Below are positions 54,756 to 64,000 of a DNA stretch of 64,000 nucleotides, one piece after another. The stretch is taken from NCBI RefSeq assembly GCF_024585165.1, contig NZ_CP029008.1:4855501-4919500 (forward strand). Reading direction: 5' to 3'. Positions within the stretch are counted from its first letter, which is position 1. Every line of letters begins with the position of its first letter. A model generated the notes under the pieces. It did no database searches, was not told the origin of the DNA, and saw only the letters and a program-made list of their open reading frames with translations. This DNA is from Bradyrhizobium sp. WBOS07. GTDB lineage: Bacteria > Pseudomonadota > Alphaproteobacteria > Rhizobiales > Xanthobacteraceae. Both the position numbers and the translations under genes were made by a program.

Positions 54756-55589
54756 ATGCGTAGCGTTAAGTCTCTCCTTGCCGCGGGTGCGGCAACCCTG
54801 ATCTCGTCGATGGCTTTCGCCGCCGACATGCCGATCGCGGCGCCCCCTCCCATGTACGCGCCGCCGGCTCCGCCCGCCGACTTCGGCGGCTGGTATCTGC
54901 GCGGCGACATTGGCATGACCAACCAGAGCGCCAAGCGCGTCGAGAGCGCCCTGCCGGCCGGGTATTCGAAGACGACGGAAGGCCTCGGTTTCGACTCCTC
55001 GCCGCTGTTCGGTCTCGGCGCAGGTTATCGCTTCAACAGCTGGTTCCGCGCCGACGTGATCGGCCAGTATCGCGGCAAGGCCACTCTGCACGGCAGCGAC
55101 AATGTCGTCGGACCCGGCTTCGTCGGCGTCAATAATTACAGCGGCAGCAAGTCCGAGTGGGTCGTCATGGCCAACGCCTATGTCGATCTCGGCACCTGGT
55201 GGTGCATCACCCCGTTCATCGGCGCCGGTGTTGGCGGCGCCTACAACAAGATCAGCGGTTTCCGCGACGACGGCGTCTCGTATTCTGGCGGCGTGCTGTC
55301 CAACAGCGTCGCCTACTTTGGCGACCACGGAAAGTGGAACCTGGCCTGGGCCGCTCACGCCGGTCTGGCCTACAAGGTCAATCCCGGCTTCACGGTCGAA
55401 CTGGCCTACAGCTACATGAACCTCGGCGACGGCGCGCCCGGCAATTATCGCTTGTTCGACAACAGCGCCTCCGGCCCGACCTCGATCAAGATCAAGGACA
55501 TCACCTCGCACGACGTCAAGCTCGGTGTGCGCTGGGATCTCAACAGCCCGCCGGTCTACGCGCCGCCGCCGCTCGTCACCAAGGGCTGA
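54756..55589 (+). CDS. Outer membrane beta-barrel protein (Omp25/31-like)
   Basis: A 277-residue protein with signal peptide (VKSLLAAGAATLISSMAFA, mature end ADMPIAAPPP). The Pro-rich linker is followed by WYLRGDIGMTNQ and repeated amphipathic strands (FGLGAGYRFNSWFRADV, CITPFIGAGVGGAYNK, AAHAGLAYKVNPGFTVELAY), ending in HDVKLGVRWDL. This is the rhizobial opacity/Omp31-type porin-like family. The ATG at 54756 was chosen for the signal peptide. A long leader (54519-54755) contains a CTTAAC-N7-GTTAAG dyad at 54644-54662. Confidence 0.86.
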   Translation: MRSVKSLLAAGAATLISSMAFAADMPIAAPPPMYAPPAPPADFGGWYLRGDIGMTNQSAKRVESALPAGYSKTTEGLGFDSSPLFGLGAGYRFNSWFRADVIGQYRGKATLHGSDNVVGPGFVGVNNYSGSKSEWVVMANAYVDLGTWWCITPFIGAGVGGAYNKISGFRDDGVSYSGGVLSNSVAYFGDHGKWNLAWAAHAGLAYKVNPGFTVELAYSYMNLGDGAPGNYRLFDNSASGPTSIKIKDITSHDVKLGVRWDLNSPPVYAPPPLVTKG

Positions 55590-55633
55590 TCGCAAGCCTT
55601 CTCTGACAAGCCTCATCGGTTAAGCTCTCTTAA

Positions 55634-55662
55634 CGGCGCGGGATCATCCCGCGCCGTTTCGC
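55634..55662 (+). terminator. Terminator after the first outer membrane gene
   Basis: CGGCGCGGGA (55634-55643) pairs with TCCCGCGCCG (55647-55656), followed by TTTCGCTTT. Confidence 0.72.
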
Positions 55663-55770
55663 TTTGCGGATTTTTCATGGCGGGCTCCGACCAAGGCCTC
55701 CAGCGCAACCATTGGTTAAGGTTAACGGGCGATGATCATCGCAACAGTTCGGGTTCGATGGAGCGTTGCG

Positions 55771-56538
55771 ATGCGCGGGCTTTGGTTGGCGGCAGCGATG
55801 TTGGGGACGGTCTCTGCCGCGAACGCGGCCGATATGCCTGACCTGCCGATCCTGCGCGGCAGCTTCACCGACGGGCTGACCAATGTCCGGGCGAACTGGC
55901 AGGGCTACTACATCGGCGGCCAGGGCGAGTACGGCACGGTCACATCTAAGATCGACTCGAACATCAACAGCGACCTTCAGGCAACTTGGAGGCCGACCGG
56001 GAATTACCCCTGGTTGGGTCTCGCCAGCGCGCAAAGCAGCAGCGCCGGCTGGGGCGCCTTCGCCGGCTACAACGGACAATGGGACGATGTCGTTCTCAGC
56101 GTCGAGGCGAACTACATTCATGGCGGCTTCAAGTCGACGTCGAGATCCGTCGGCCAGAGATTCGACCCCGTCACGGGCGCGCTGCTTGCCACCACCGATT
56201 CATCGGCGGTCGTCGGCATCTCCGATTTCGGTTCGTTGCGCATGCGCGCCGGCTACGCCTGGGGATGCTTCCTGCCCTACGCTTTCTTCGGTGGCGGCCT
56301 CGGCAGCCAGACTGTCGAGCGCACCGTCTCGGCATCGCCGGTACCGACGCTGCCGCCAGCGCCCACGTCGTTCGCAACCAAGACCAAGCTGGTCTACGGT
56401 TACTCCGCCGGCGCCGGTGTCGATGTCATGCTGGTCGGCGGACTGTTCGCCCGTGCCGAATATGAATACCAGCGCGTGACGTCCGACATCGAATCGAACA
56501 TCCACTCCGTCCGCGCCGGCCTCGGCTACAAGTTCTGA
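55771..56538 (+). CDS. Outer membrane beta-barrel protein (second)
   Basis: A 255-residue protein with signal peptide (RGLWLAAAMLGTVSAANAAD) and beta strands such as WQGYYIGGQGEYGTVTS, WGAFAGYNGQWDDVVLSVEA and LFARAEYEYQRV, ending SVRAGLGYKF with a terminal Phe as in outer-membrane proteins. The ATG at 55771 has GGAGCG upstream. It is a distant relative of the preceding gene. Confidence 0.84.
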   Translation: MRGLWLAAAMLGTVSAANAADMPDLPILRGSFTDGLTNVRANWQGYYIGGQGEYGTVTSKIDSNINSDLQATWRPTGNYPWLGLASAQSSSAGWGAFAGYNGQWDDVVLSVEANYIHGGFKSTSRSVGQRFDPVTGALLATTDSSAVVGISDFGSLRMRAGYAWGCFLPYAFFGGGLGSQTVERTVSASPVPTLPPAPTSFATKTKLVYGYSAGAGVDVMLVGGLFARAEYEYQRVTSDIESNIHSVRAGLGYKF

Positions 56539-56613
56539 CACGAGTTCGCCGCGCCGCGGTTGACAGTTTCGCTCCGTCCTGATGCTCTGTCGCCTCATAA
56601 CGGGGCGGCGGTG

Positions 56614-57204
56614 ATGAAGGTCTACGGCGACAGCAATTCCGGAAACTGTCTGAAGGTGAAGTGGGTCTGCGATTATCTCGCATTGCCCTATCAGTGGGTC
56701 GAGATCGACACCAGCAAGGGCGAGACGCGCACGCCGCAATTCCTCGAGATGAACGGCGCCGGCCAGGTGCCCACGGTCGCGTTCGACGACGGCCGCACGC
56801 TGGCGCAGTCGAACGCCATCATCCGCTATCTCGCCCGCGACAGCGCGCTCGTTCCGCGCGACGCCTTTACGGCCGCGAAGATGGACGAATGGCTGTTCTG
56901 GGAGCAGTACAGCCACGAGCCCTATATCGCGGTGTGTCGCTTCCTGCTCGTCTATCTCGGCAAGGACGCATCCGAGCTCGACCCCGAGAAGGTCAAGCGC
57001 GGCTATGCGGCGCTCGACCGCATGGAACGGCATCTGGCGGCCAGCCGATTCTTCGCCGGCGAAGCGGTCTCGCTCGCCGACGTCTCGCTGCTCGCCTATA
57101 CCCGCGTGGCGCACGAAGGCGGCTTCGACCTCGGCAGATATGCCTCGGTCCGCCGCTGGATCGGCGACGTCGAAGCGTTTCTCGGTCTTCCGCCGGCGCG
57201 TTGA
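56614..57204 (+). CDS. Glutathione S-transferase family protein
   Basis: A 196-residue GST starting MKVYGDSNSGNCLKVKWVCD. The cis-Pro loop is GQVPTVAFDDGRTLAQSNA, and the C-terminal domain has SRFFAGEAVSLADVSLLAYT. It is followed by a GNAT gene 17 bases downstream, probably in one operon. Confidence 0.9.
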   Translation: MKVYGDSNSGNCLKVKWVCDYLALPYQWVEIDTSKGETRTPQFLEMNGAGQVPTVAFDDGRTLAQSNAIIRYLARDSALVPRDAFTAAKMDEWLFWEQYSHEPYIAVCRFLLVYLGKDASELDPEKVKRGYAALDRMERHLAASRFFAGEAVSLADVSLLAYTRVAHEGGFDLGRYASVRRWIGDVEAFLGLPPAR

Positions 57205-57220
57205 GCTTGGAGTTGTCGAC

Positions 57221-57679
57221 ATGAGCACCGTCTCCATTCGCAGCGCACGCCGCGACGACGTTCCCGCGATCGTGGCGATGCTGGCCGACGATCATCTCGG
57301 CCGCGCGCGGGAGCGAGTCGAGGATCCGTTGCCCGCCGCCTATTACGACGCGTTCGCGCGGGTCGAGTGCGATCCGAATCTTGCGCTCGTGGTGGCCGAG
57401 GCCGAGGGCAGGGTGATCGGCTGCCTGCAACTCGCGATCCTGCCGGGCATCAGCTCGCAAGGCGGCAGTCGCGGCCTGCTCGAGGACGTGCGCGTTGCCA
57501 CCGATTGTCGCAGCCGCGGCATCGGCGAGCAGTTGGTGCAATGGGCCGTGGCGGAAGCCAAGGCACGCGGCTGCAATCTGGTCGAATTGCTGACGCACGA
57601 GACGCGAGCCGACGCGCAGCGCTTCTACAAGCGGCTTGGATTCACGGCCAGTCACGTCGGTATGACCGTCCGCTTTTGA
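57221..57679 (+). CDS. GNAT family N-acetyltransferase
   Basis: A 152-residue acetyltransferase. Motif A is LEDVRVATDCRSRGIGEQLV, with the R-x-x-G-x-G acetyl-CoA loop, and the C-terminal RADAQRFYKRLGFTASHVGM is typical. The start MSTVSIRSARRDDVPAI lies 17 bases past the GST gene. Substrate unknown. Confidence 0.88.
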   Translation: MSTVSIRSARRDDVPAIVAMLADDHLGRARERVEDPLPAAYYDAFARVECDPNLALVVAEAEGRVIGCLQLAILPGISSQGGSRGLLEDVRVATDCRSRGIGEQLVQWAVAEAKARGCNLVELLTHETRADAQRFYKRLGFTASHVGMTVRF

Positions 57680-57836
57680 GGCGGCAGCGTGCGAGCGTTG
57701 CACGATCAGCAAATTCAGAGCGCGCATTCGTTCGTGTTAAGAGCCGGTAAACTACCAGCCTGTCGTTCACGTTGATGAAGGAACGAACGGTGCTAGGCAG
57801 CGTCAGAAACCGGGCTCTGTCGGTTCGGGGATTTCG

Positions 57837-58043
57837 ATGACAAGCTATTCCATGATCAAGGTCGGCAACGATTATGTCGTGCAGGCCAACGACAAATGCA
57901 TTTTGAAGGTCGGCAGCCGCCGCCGCGCCGCGCAATTGATCAGCGAGGCCACGGACCTGCTGAATGCGCTCGCAGTCGTGGAATCCCCCGATATCGCACC
58001 GGACGCGCCTTCACTCCAGCGTGAGACGCCGGAACTTCCTTGA
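57837..58043 (+). CDS. Hypothetical small protein (68 aa)
   Basis: Reads MTSYSMIKVGNDYVVQANDK, then CILKVGSRRRAAQLISEATD and LLNALAVVESPDIAPDAPS. A short beta-hairpin followed by a helix is suggested. This looks like a conserved alphaproteobacterial small protein; function unknown. It precedes the serC leader. Confidence 0.68.
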   Translation: MTSYSMIKVGNDYVVQANDKCILKVGSRRRAAQLISEATDLLNALAVVESPDIAPDAPSLQRETPELP

Positions 58044-58057
58044 CTGCTCTGCCCGAT

Positions 58058-58112
58058 TCCCGTATCAGCCGCGGCGGGACACCTCCCCCCAACGGGAGGC
58101 TTACTATCTGGA
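58058..58112 (+). ncRNA. Candidate serC leader RNA
   Basis: The leader of serC contains GTATCAGCCGCGGCGGGACA and a stable hairpin CCTCCC (58082-58087) / GGGAGG (58094-58099) with loop CCCAAC, followed by CTTACTATCTGG. A structured serC leader motif is known upstream of serC in alphaproteobacteria; the hairpin with a CAAC-like loop and position before serC-serA fit it. I judge the match by memory of the motif only. It ends about 10 bases before the ATG. Confidence 0.55.
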
Positions 58113-58122
58113 AGGGTAGACG

Positions 58123-59295
58123 ATGAAAGTAGCGAAGCCCGCTTCGCGGCCGAACGTGCCGCATTTCTCCTCCGGCCCCTGTGCCAAGCGCCCCGGCTGG
58201 AACGCCCAAAATCTCAAGGACGCAGCGCTCGGCCGCTCGCATCGCGCGAAGGTCGGCAAGACCAAGCTCAAGCTCGCGATTGATCTGACGCGCGAAGTGC
58301 TCGAGGTGCCCGCCGATTACCGCATCGGCATCGTGCCGGCCTCGGATACCGGCGCGGTCGAGATGGCGTTGTGGTCGCTGCTCGGAGCGCGGCCCGTCAC
58401 CACGCTCGCCTGGGAATCCTTCGGCGAAGGCTGGGTCAGCGACATCGTCAAGGAATTGAAGCTCAAGGACGTCACCAAGCTCAACGCACCCTATGGTGAG
58501 ATCCCCGATCTCTCCAAGGTCGATCCCAACAGCGACGTCGTCTTCACCTGGAATGGCACCACCTCCGGCGTACGCGTGCCGAACGCCGACTGGATCAGCG
58601 CGAGCCGCGAAGGTCTGACCATCTGCGACGCGACGTCCGCAGCCTTTGCGCAGCCGCTCGACTGGGCCAAGCTCGACGTCGTCACCTTCTCCTGGCAGAA
58701 GGCGCTCGGCGGCGAAGCCGCGCACGGCATGCTGATCCTGTCGCCGCGCGCGGTGCAACGGCTCGAGACCTACAAGCCGGCCTGGCCGCTGCCGAAGATC
58801 TTCCGCATGACCAAGGGCGGCAAGATCAACGAGGGCATCTTCGTCGGCGAGACCATCAACACGCCGTCGATGCTCTGCGTCGAGGATTATCTCGACGCGC
58901 TGAACTGGGCCAAGTCGATCGGCGGCCTCAAGGCGCTGATCGCGCGTGCCGACGCCAACACCAAGGTGCTGGCCGACTGGAAGGCGCGGACGCCCTGGAT
59001 CGACTTCCTCGCAAAGGACGCTTCGATCCGCTCCAACACCTCGGTGTGCCTGAAGTTCACCGATCCCGCGATCACCTCGCTCTCGGAGGACGCGCAGGCC
59101 GACTTCTCCAAGAAGCTGGTTGCGCTGGTCGAGAAGGAAGGCGCCGGCTACGACTTCGCTTATTACCGCGATGCGCCCGCGGGCCTGCGCATCTGGTGCG
59201 GCGCCACCGTCGAAGCCAGGGACGTCGAACTGCTGACGCAGTGGATCGACTGGGCCTTCGCCGAGACCAAGGCCACGCTCGCGAAGGCGGCCTGA
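58123..59295 (+). CDS. serC: Phosphoserine aminotransferase
   Basis: A 390-residue PLP enzyme converting 3-phosphohydroxypyruvate to phosphoserine. PLP lysine is Lys193 in [10 protein letters not shown]; other marks are [31 protein letters not shown] and CDATSAAFA. The length and the KRPGW start fit the alphaproteobacterial type rather than the roughly 360-residue E. coli SerC. serA follows downstream on the same strand, so the serine pathway is clustered. Confidence 0.94.
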   Translation: MKVAKPASRPNVPHFSSGPCAKRPGWNAQNLKDAALGRSHRAKVGKTKLKLAIDLTREVLEVPADYRIGIVPASDTGAVEMALWSLLGARPVTTLAWESFGEGWVSDIVKELKLKDVTKLNAPYGEIPDLSKVDPNSDVVFTWNGTTSGVRVPNADWISASREGLTICDATSAAFAQPLDWAKLDVVTFSWQKALGGEAAHGMLILSPRAVQRLETYKPAWPLPKIFRMTKGGKINEGIFVGETINTPSMLCVEDYLDALNWAKSIGGLKALIARADANTKVLADWKARTPWIDFLAKDASIRSNTSVCLKFTDPAITSLSEDAQADFSKKLVALVEKEGAGYDFAYYRDAPAGLRIWCGATVEARDVELLTQWIDWAFAETKATLAKAA

Positions 59296-59301
59296 GTTCT
59301 T

Positions 59302-59447
59302 ACCCTCCCCTGGAGGGGGAGGGTCGACGCACCGTCAGGTGCGGCGGGGTGGGGTGATCTCTCCACACGGCGCACCGGCAATTTTCTTTGTTGCAGCTTC
59401 ACCCCACTCCGGCGCTTCGCGCCGACCCTCCCCCTCCAGGGGAGGGT
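59302..59447. repeat. Palindromic repeat, family B relative (copy 4)
   Basis: ACCCTCCCCTGGAGGGGGAGGG pairs with CCCTCCCCCTCCAGGGGAGGG; the inner part has GGGGTGGGGTGA and TTCACCCCACTCCGGCGC. It lies between serC and serA. Confidence 0.75.
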
Positions 59448-59464
59448 GTGAAGGACACATCCCA

Positions 59465-61054
59465 ATGACCAAACCCAAAGTTCTCATTTCCGACGCGCTC
59501 TCGCCCGCTGCCGTTCAGATCTTCAGGGATCGCGGCGTCGAGGTCGACTTCCAGCCCAACCTCGGCAAGGACAAGGACAAGCTCGCCGAGATCATCGGCA
59601 ATTACGACGGCCTTGCGATTCGCTCCGCGACCAAGGCGACCGCCAAGATCCTTGAAAAGGCGGCAAAGCTGAAGGTGATCGGCCGCGCCGGCATCGGCGT
59701 CGACAACGTCGAGATCCCCGCCGCCACGGCCAAGGGCATCATCGTGATGAACACGCCGTTCGGCAATTCGATCACGACCGCCGAGCACGCCATCACCCTG
59801 ATGCTGGCGCTCGCCCGCGAGATTCCGCAGGCCGATGCCTCGACCCAGGCCGGCAAGTGGGAGAAGAACCGCTTCATGGGCGTCGAGATCACCGGCAAGG
59901 TGCTGGGCGTCGTCGGCTGCGGCAATATCGGCTCGATCGTCGCCGACCGCGCGCTCGGCCTGCGCATGAAGGTGATCGCGTTCGACCCGTTCCTGTCGCC
60001 GGAGCGCGCCAAGGACATCGGCGTCGAGAAGGTCGAGCTCGACGACCTGCTCAAGCGCGCCGACTTCATCACGCTGCACACCCCGCTCACCGAAAAGACC
60101 AAGAACATCATCGATGCGGCCGCGATCGCTAAGATGAAGAAGGGCGTGCGTCTGATCAACTGCGCGCGCGGCGGTCTCGTCGACGAGCAGGCGGTGGTTG
60201 ATGCGCTCAATGCCAAGCACATTGCCGGCGCCGCCTTCGACGTGTTCGTCGAGGAGCCCGCGACCAAGAGCGTGCTGTTCGGCCATCCCAACGTGATCTG
60301 CACGCCGCATCTCGGCGCCTCCACCACCGAAGCGCAGGAGAACGTCGCGCTGCAGGTCGCCGAGCAGATGTCGGATTATCTGCTCACCGGCGCGATCTCG
60401 AACGCGGTCAACTTCCCCTCGATCACGGCGGAGGAAGCGCCGAAGCTGAAGCCGTTCATCTCGCTCGCCGAGAAGCTCGGCTCGTTCGCCGGCCAGCTCA
60501 CCGAGAGCGGCATCCTCAAGGTCGAGATCACCTATGAGGGCCACGTCGCCGAGATGAAGATCAAGGCGATCACCTCGGCCGTGCTGTCGGGTCTGCTGCG
60601 CCCGATGCTGGGCGAGGTCAACGTCGTGTCCGCGCCCGTTGTCGCCAAGGAGCGCGGCATGGTGGTGGACGAGATCGTGCGCGCCGCCCAGAGCGACTAT
60701 GAGAGCCTGATCACCGTCACCGTCACCACCGAGCGGCAGGAGCGGTCGGTCTCGGGCACCGTCTATGCCGACGGCAAGCCGCGCCTCGTCGACATCAAGG
60801 GCATCCGGGTCGACGCCGAGTTCGGCAAGTCGATGATCTACGTGACCAACGAGGACAAGCCGGGATTCATCGGCCGGTTCGCGAGCCTGCTCGGCGACGC
60901 CAAGCTCAACATCGCCACCTTCCATCTCGGCCGTGTCGCGCCCGGCAGCGATGCCATCGCCCTGGTCGAGGTCGACGGCGCGGTGCCGGCCGACCTGCTC
61001 GCCAAGGTGCAGGCGCTGCCGCAGGTCAAGCAGGCCAAGGCGCTGACGTTCTGA
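59465..61054 (+). CDS. serA: D-3-phosphoglycerate dehydrogenase
   Basis: First step of serine synthesis: oxidises 3-phosphoglycerate with NAD. A 529-residue type I enzyme. The NAD motif is GVVGCGNIGSIVAD; catalytic Arg near NCARGGLVDEQAV, and His in TPHLGAST. A regulatory ASB intervening domain and C-terminal ACT domain (GFIGRFASLLGDAKLNIATF) are present, so feedback control by serine is possible. Start ATG 59465 gives MTKPKVLISDALSPAAVQIF. Confidence 0.96.
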   Translation: MTKPKVLISDALSPAAVQIFRDRGVEVDFQPNLGKDKDKLAEIIGNYDGLAIRSATKATAKILEKAAKLKVIGRAGIGVDNVEIPAATAKGIIVMNTPFGNSITTAEHAITLMLALAREIPQADASTQAGKWEKNRFMGVEITGKVLGVVGCGNIGSIVADRALGLRMKVIAFDPFLSPERAKDIGVEKVELDDLLKRADFITLHTPLTEKTKNIIDAAAIAKMKKGVRLINCARGGLVDEQAVVDALNAKHIAGAAFDVFVEEPATKSVLFGHPNVICTPHLGASTTEAQENVALQVAEQMSDYLLTGAISNAVNFPSITAEEAPKLKPFISLAEKLGSFAGQLTESGILKVEITYEGHVAEMKIKAITSAVLSGLLRPMLGEVNVVSAPVVAKERGMVVDEIVRAAQSDYESLITVTVTTERQERSVSGTVYADGKPRLVDIKGIRVDAEFGKSMIYVTNEDKPGFIGRFASLLGDAKLNIATFHLGRVAPGSDAIALVEVDGAVPADLLAKVQALPQVKQAKALTF

Positions 61055-61059
61055 GCTTC

Positions 61060-61191
61060 ACCTCTCCCGAAGGGAGAGGTCGGATCGCATCGCAAGATGC
61101 GATCCGGGTGAGGGGTTTACGCTCTCACCGAATGCTGCGGCCCCTCACCCGGATTGCTACGCAATCCGACCTCTCCCCGCTGGGAAGAGGT
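61060..61191. repeat. Palindromic repeat, family B relative (copy 5)
   Basis: CACCTCTCCCGAAGGGAGAGGT pairs with ACCTCTTCCCAGCGGGGAGAGG-like sequence at the right end (CCTCTCCCCGCTGGGAAGAGG), with GGATCGCATCGCAAGATGCGATCC inside. Between serA and the thiolase gene. Confidence 0.75.
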
Positions 61192-61260
61192 GACAGAGCA
61201 AGCCGACAGAGCCAGTTCTAACCACGCCCGTCACCGTCATATTCCGACCCGCGGAACAAC

Positions 61261-61294
61261 GCCGCCTCCATCACGGGAGGCGGCGTTTTTGTTT
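61261..61294 (+). terminator. Rho-independent terminator after serA
   Basis: CGCCGCCTCC (61261-61270) pairs with GGAGGCGGCG (61277-61286), followed by TTTTTGTTT. Confidence 0.82.
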
Positions 61295-61383
61295 CCCGTG
61301 CCCGTCAAACTTTGTGTACCAATGGCGCCCAGGACGCCTCGTAACCACGCTCCGTTCAAAATCGTTCGACAAGGGAGAAACAC

Positions 61384-62556
<1,173 letters not shown>

Positions 62557-62578
62557 GACGAGACGCCTTGATAAACGC

Positions 62579-62612
62579 AAAGGGGCAGGGCGCAAGCCGT
62601 GCCCCTTTTTGT
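62579..62612 (+). terminator. Rho-independent terminator after the thiolase gene
   Basis: AAAGGGGCAGGGCGC pairs with the downstream GCCGTGCCCCTTTTT, with a T run. Confidence 0.82.
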
Positions 62613-62621
62613 TATCCGGCG

Positions 62622-63602
62622 TCAGGCGGAGACGCGACGCCTGGGCGCTGAGCGCGACACTGCACCTATGCAGCGCGCCACCGTCTCGAACAGCCAGGCG
62701 ACACCGGCATCCGCGATCGCGGCTTGTGAGGCGACGACACGCACCGGGTCAGGCGTCCACGGAAACGGTACGGGGCGGATCACGAGGTCGAAACGCGCGG
62801 CATGGCGTTCGACCAGATGGCGCGGCAAGGTCGCAATGAAATCACTCTCGGCGAGTTGCGCCAGCGCCATCATGAAATTGGGCACGGTCAGCGCCACGCG
62901 GCGGGAATGGCCGCGTTCGGCAAGCCTGACGTCGACGATGCCGAGCGCATCGCCGATCGCTGAAACCAGCAGATGCGGTGCCGCCAGATAGGCGGCGAGC
63001 GTGACCTTGCGGGCCATGCGGTGACGCTTGCGCATCGCGACGACGAAGTCTTCCTCGAACAATAGTCGCTCGGCGTAACGCGACGGCAGCGGACCTGTCG
63101 GAAGCACGGCGAGGTCGAGCCGGTGCGAATCGAGCTCCGACAGCGTGTCCTGCCAGACATCACTCGACGACTTGCCGTGACGTTGCGGCATCAATTGCAG
63201 CAGCCGGATGTCGATCCCCGGTGCTTCCCGGGCCAGGATCTCGAGAAGTGAGCCGAGAAAGACCGCGGCCAGCGCATCCGGTGCGCCGATCGTGAACGAA
63301 CGCCTCACCGTTCTTGCGTCAAAGGGTGCGGCTGCCGACACGATCGCGTCGAGCCGCGACAGGAGCTCGGCGACGGAACCGGCAAGCGCGAGCGCACGCT
63401 CCGTCGGCTTCACGCCGTTGGGCGTCTTCAGGAACAAGGGGTCGTGGAAGATGCGCCGCAGCCGCCGCAGTCCGTGGCTCACTGCCGACGGCGTGAGATT
63501 GAGCCTGTCGGCCGCGCGCAGGACCTGGCGCTCCTCCAGCACGGTGCTGAACACCACGAGGAGGCTTACGTCGATCCGCGCAAGCTGAGCAGGATTCAGC
63601 AT
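62622..63602 (-). CDS. LysR-family transcriptional regulator
   Basis: A 326-residue regulator. The winged HTH is LLVVFSTVLEERQVLRAADR with LNLTPSAVSHGLRRLRRIFH, typical of the NodD/LeuO-like branch. The effector domain runs to the end (FLGSLLEILAREAPGIDIRL, RRFAERLLFEEDFVVAMRK-like segment). It is divergent from a partial NTF2-like gene, 90 bases apart, and may regulate it. It converges with the thiolase gene across a terminator. Confidence 0.9.
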   Translation of the reverse strand: MLNPAQLARIDVSLLVVFSTVLEERQVLRAADRLNLTPSAVSHGLRRLRRIFHDPLFLKTPNGVKPTERALALAGSVAELLSRLDAIVSAAAPFDARTVRRSFTIGAPDALAAVFLGSLLEILAREAPGIDIRLLQLMPQRHGKSSSDVWQDTLSELDSHRLDLAVLPTGPLPSRYAERLLFEEDFVVAMRKRHRMARKVTLAAYLAAPHLLVSAIGDALGIVDVRLAERGHSRRVALTVPNFMMALAQLAESDFIATLPRHLVERHAARFDLVIRPVPFPWTPDPVRVVASQAAIADAGVAWLFETVARCIGAVSRSAPRRRVSA

Positions 63603-63692
63603 GGTGCTGAGATCTTATCACTGGATTCATCATGGTCAAAGCGGCATCAGCGTCTTGTTCAACCGCATGAACCGTCAACACCGGAGCCTCGT

Positions 63693-64000
63693 ATGAAGAA
63701 CGGTCAAGATCCGCATCGCGCAGCTGCCCCTGCAGCATTGTCCAGGCGTCACACGCTCGCGGGGATGGCGTGCATGCCGCTCGTCGTCGCCGAGGCCGCG
63801 ACGGCCGACGACGTGATCGCAAAGCTGATTGCTCATACCCAGCAGTCAAACGCGGCGCTGATGCGCGGAGACGTTGCGGCCTACCGGCAGATGATCGCCA
63901 TCACCGACGATTTCGTGCTGATGTCGCCGTTCGGCGGGGTGCCGTCAAAGGCTGCTGAGTACACGCCTGAAAGGTGGGAGCGGATGGGCCGGTTCTTCAG
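63693..64000 (+). CDS. NTF2-like protein, N-terminal part (cut by window edge)
   Basis: The reading frame starts MKNGQDPHRAAAPAALSRRH and stays open to the window end. A twin-arginine-like signal (SRRHTLAGMACMPLVVAEAA) precedes an NTF2-like beginning VIAKLIAHTQQSNAALMRGD, then FVLMSPFGGVPSKA. CCGGAG lies about 8 bases before the ATG. It is divergent from the LysR gene and may be its target. The fold call rests on a partial sequence. Confidence 0.65.
   Translation, partial: MKNGQDPHRAAAPAALSRRHTLAGMACMPLVVAEAATADDVIAKLIAHTQQSNAALMRGDVAAYRQMIAITDDFVLMSPFGGVPSKAAEYTPERWERMGRFF

Overview
The window is a 64 kb piece of a GC-rich alphaproteobacterial chromosome, most likely Bradyrhizobium or a close Rhizobiales relative. 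This rests on gene order (rplY-pth-ychF; lgt-MidA-pgeF; serC-serA), the type II lumazine synthase behind an FMN riboswitch, DUF992 and DUF4282 proteins, Omp25/31-like porins, and several families of intergenic palindromic repeats typical of that genus. It is mostly a housekeeping core with one clear foreign-looking insert. I see no rRNA, tRNA, CRISPR array, transposase or prophage genes.

Layout. 1-1528 (minus): MarR regulator, OmpR-type response regulator and the start of its sensor kinase, divergent from ilvE. 1868-8952: ilvE, DUF2314 protein, hisS, a tautomerase, an FlK-like thioesterase, proC, a YbjN protein, then an FMN riboswitch driving ribH. 9072-13771 (minus): prs, a lipoprotein, and the lgt / MidA-like methyltransferase / pgeF operon. 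13970-18966: ubiK-like, rplY, pth, ychF, DUF4282, two MaoC dehydratases and a tiny membrane protein. 19006-23365: small and hypothetical proteins, two NTF2-like proteins. 23521-27068: a dispersed repeat element followed by a lower-GC locus with a BglII/BstYI-type endonuclease, a divergent MT-A70 adenine methyltransferase and an HNH nuclease. 27156-41145: long uvrB, small zinc-ribbon proteins, LysR/TSUP transporter pair, GSTs, a DUF1800-DUF1501 pair, an IsdG-type haem oxygenase, aldo/keto reductase, a PAS membrane protein and tiny membrane proteins. 41659-51451: aspartate aminotransferase, DUF992, an EF-G-like GTPase, an XRE regulator with a SulP transporter, aroE, a periplasmic protein, lldD. 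51673-64000: glmM, an MFS exporter, two outer membrane beta-barrels, a GST, a GNAT enzyme, serC (with a candidate serC leader RNA) and serA, a thiolase, and a LysR regulator divergent from a partial NTF2-like protein.

How it fits together. Amino acid metabolism recurs (ilvE, proC, aat, serC-serA, aroE) with translation (hisS, rplY, pth, ychF, EF-G-like) and envelope functions (lgt, glmM, porins). The most unusual region is the restriction-like locus at 24153-27068. Two repeat families show a striking division of labour: all five copies of the GTAGGGTGGGCAAAG family lie between convergent genes, while the CCCCTTGTGGGAG-like family lies between genes in the same direction.
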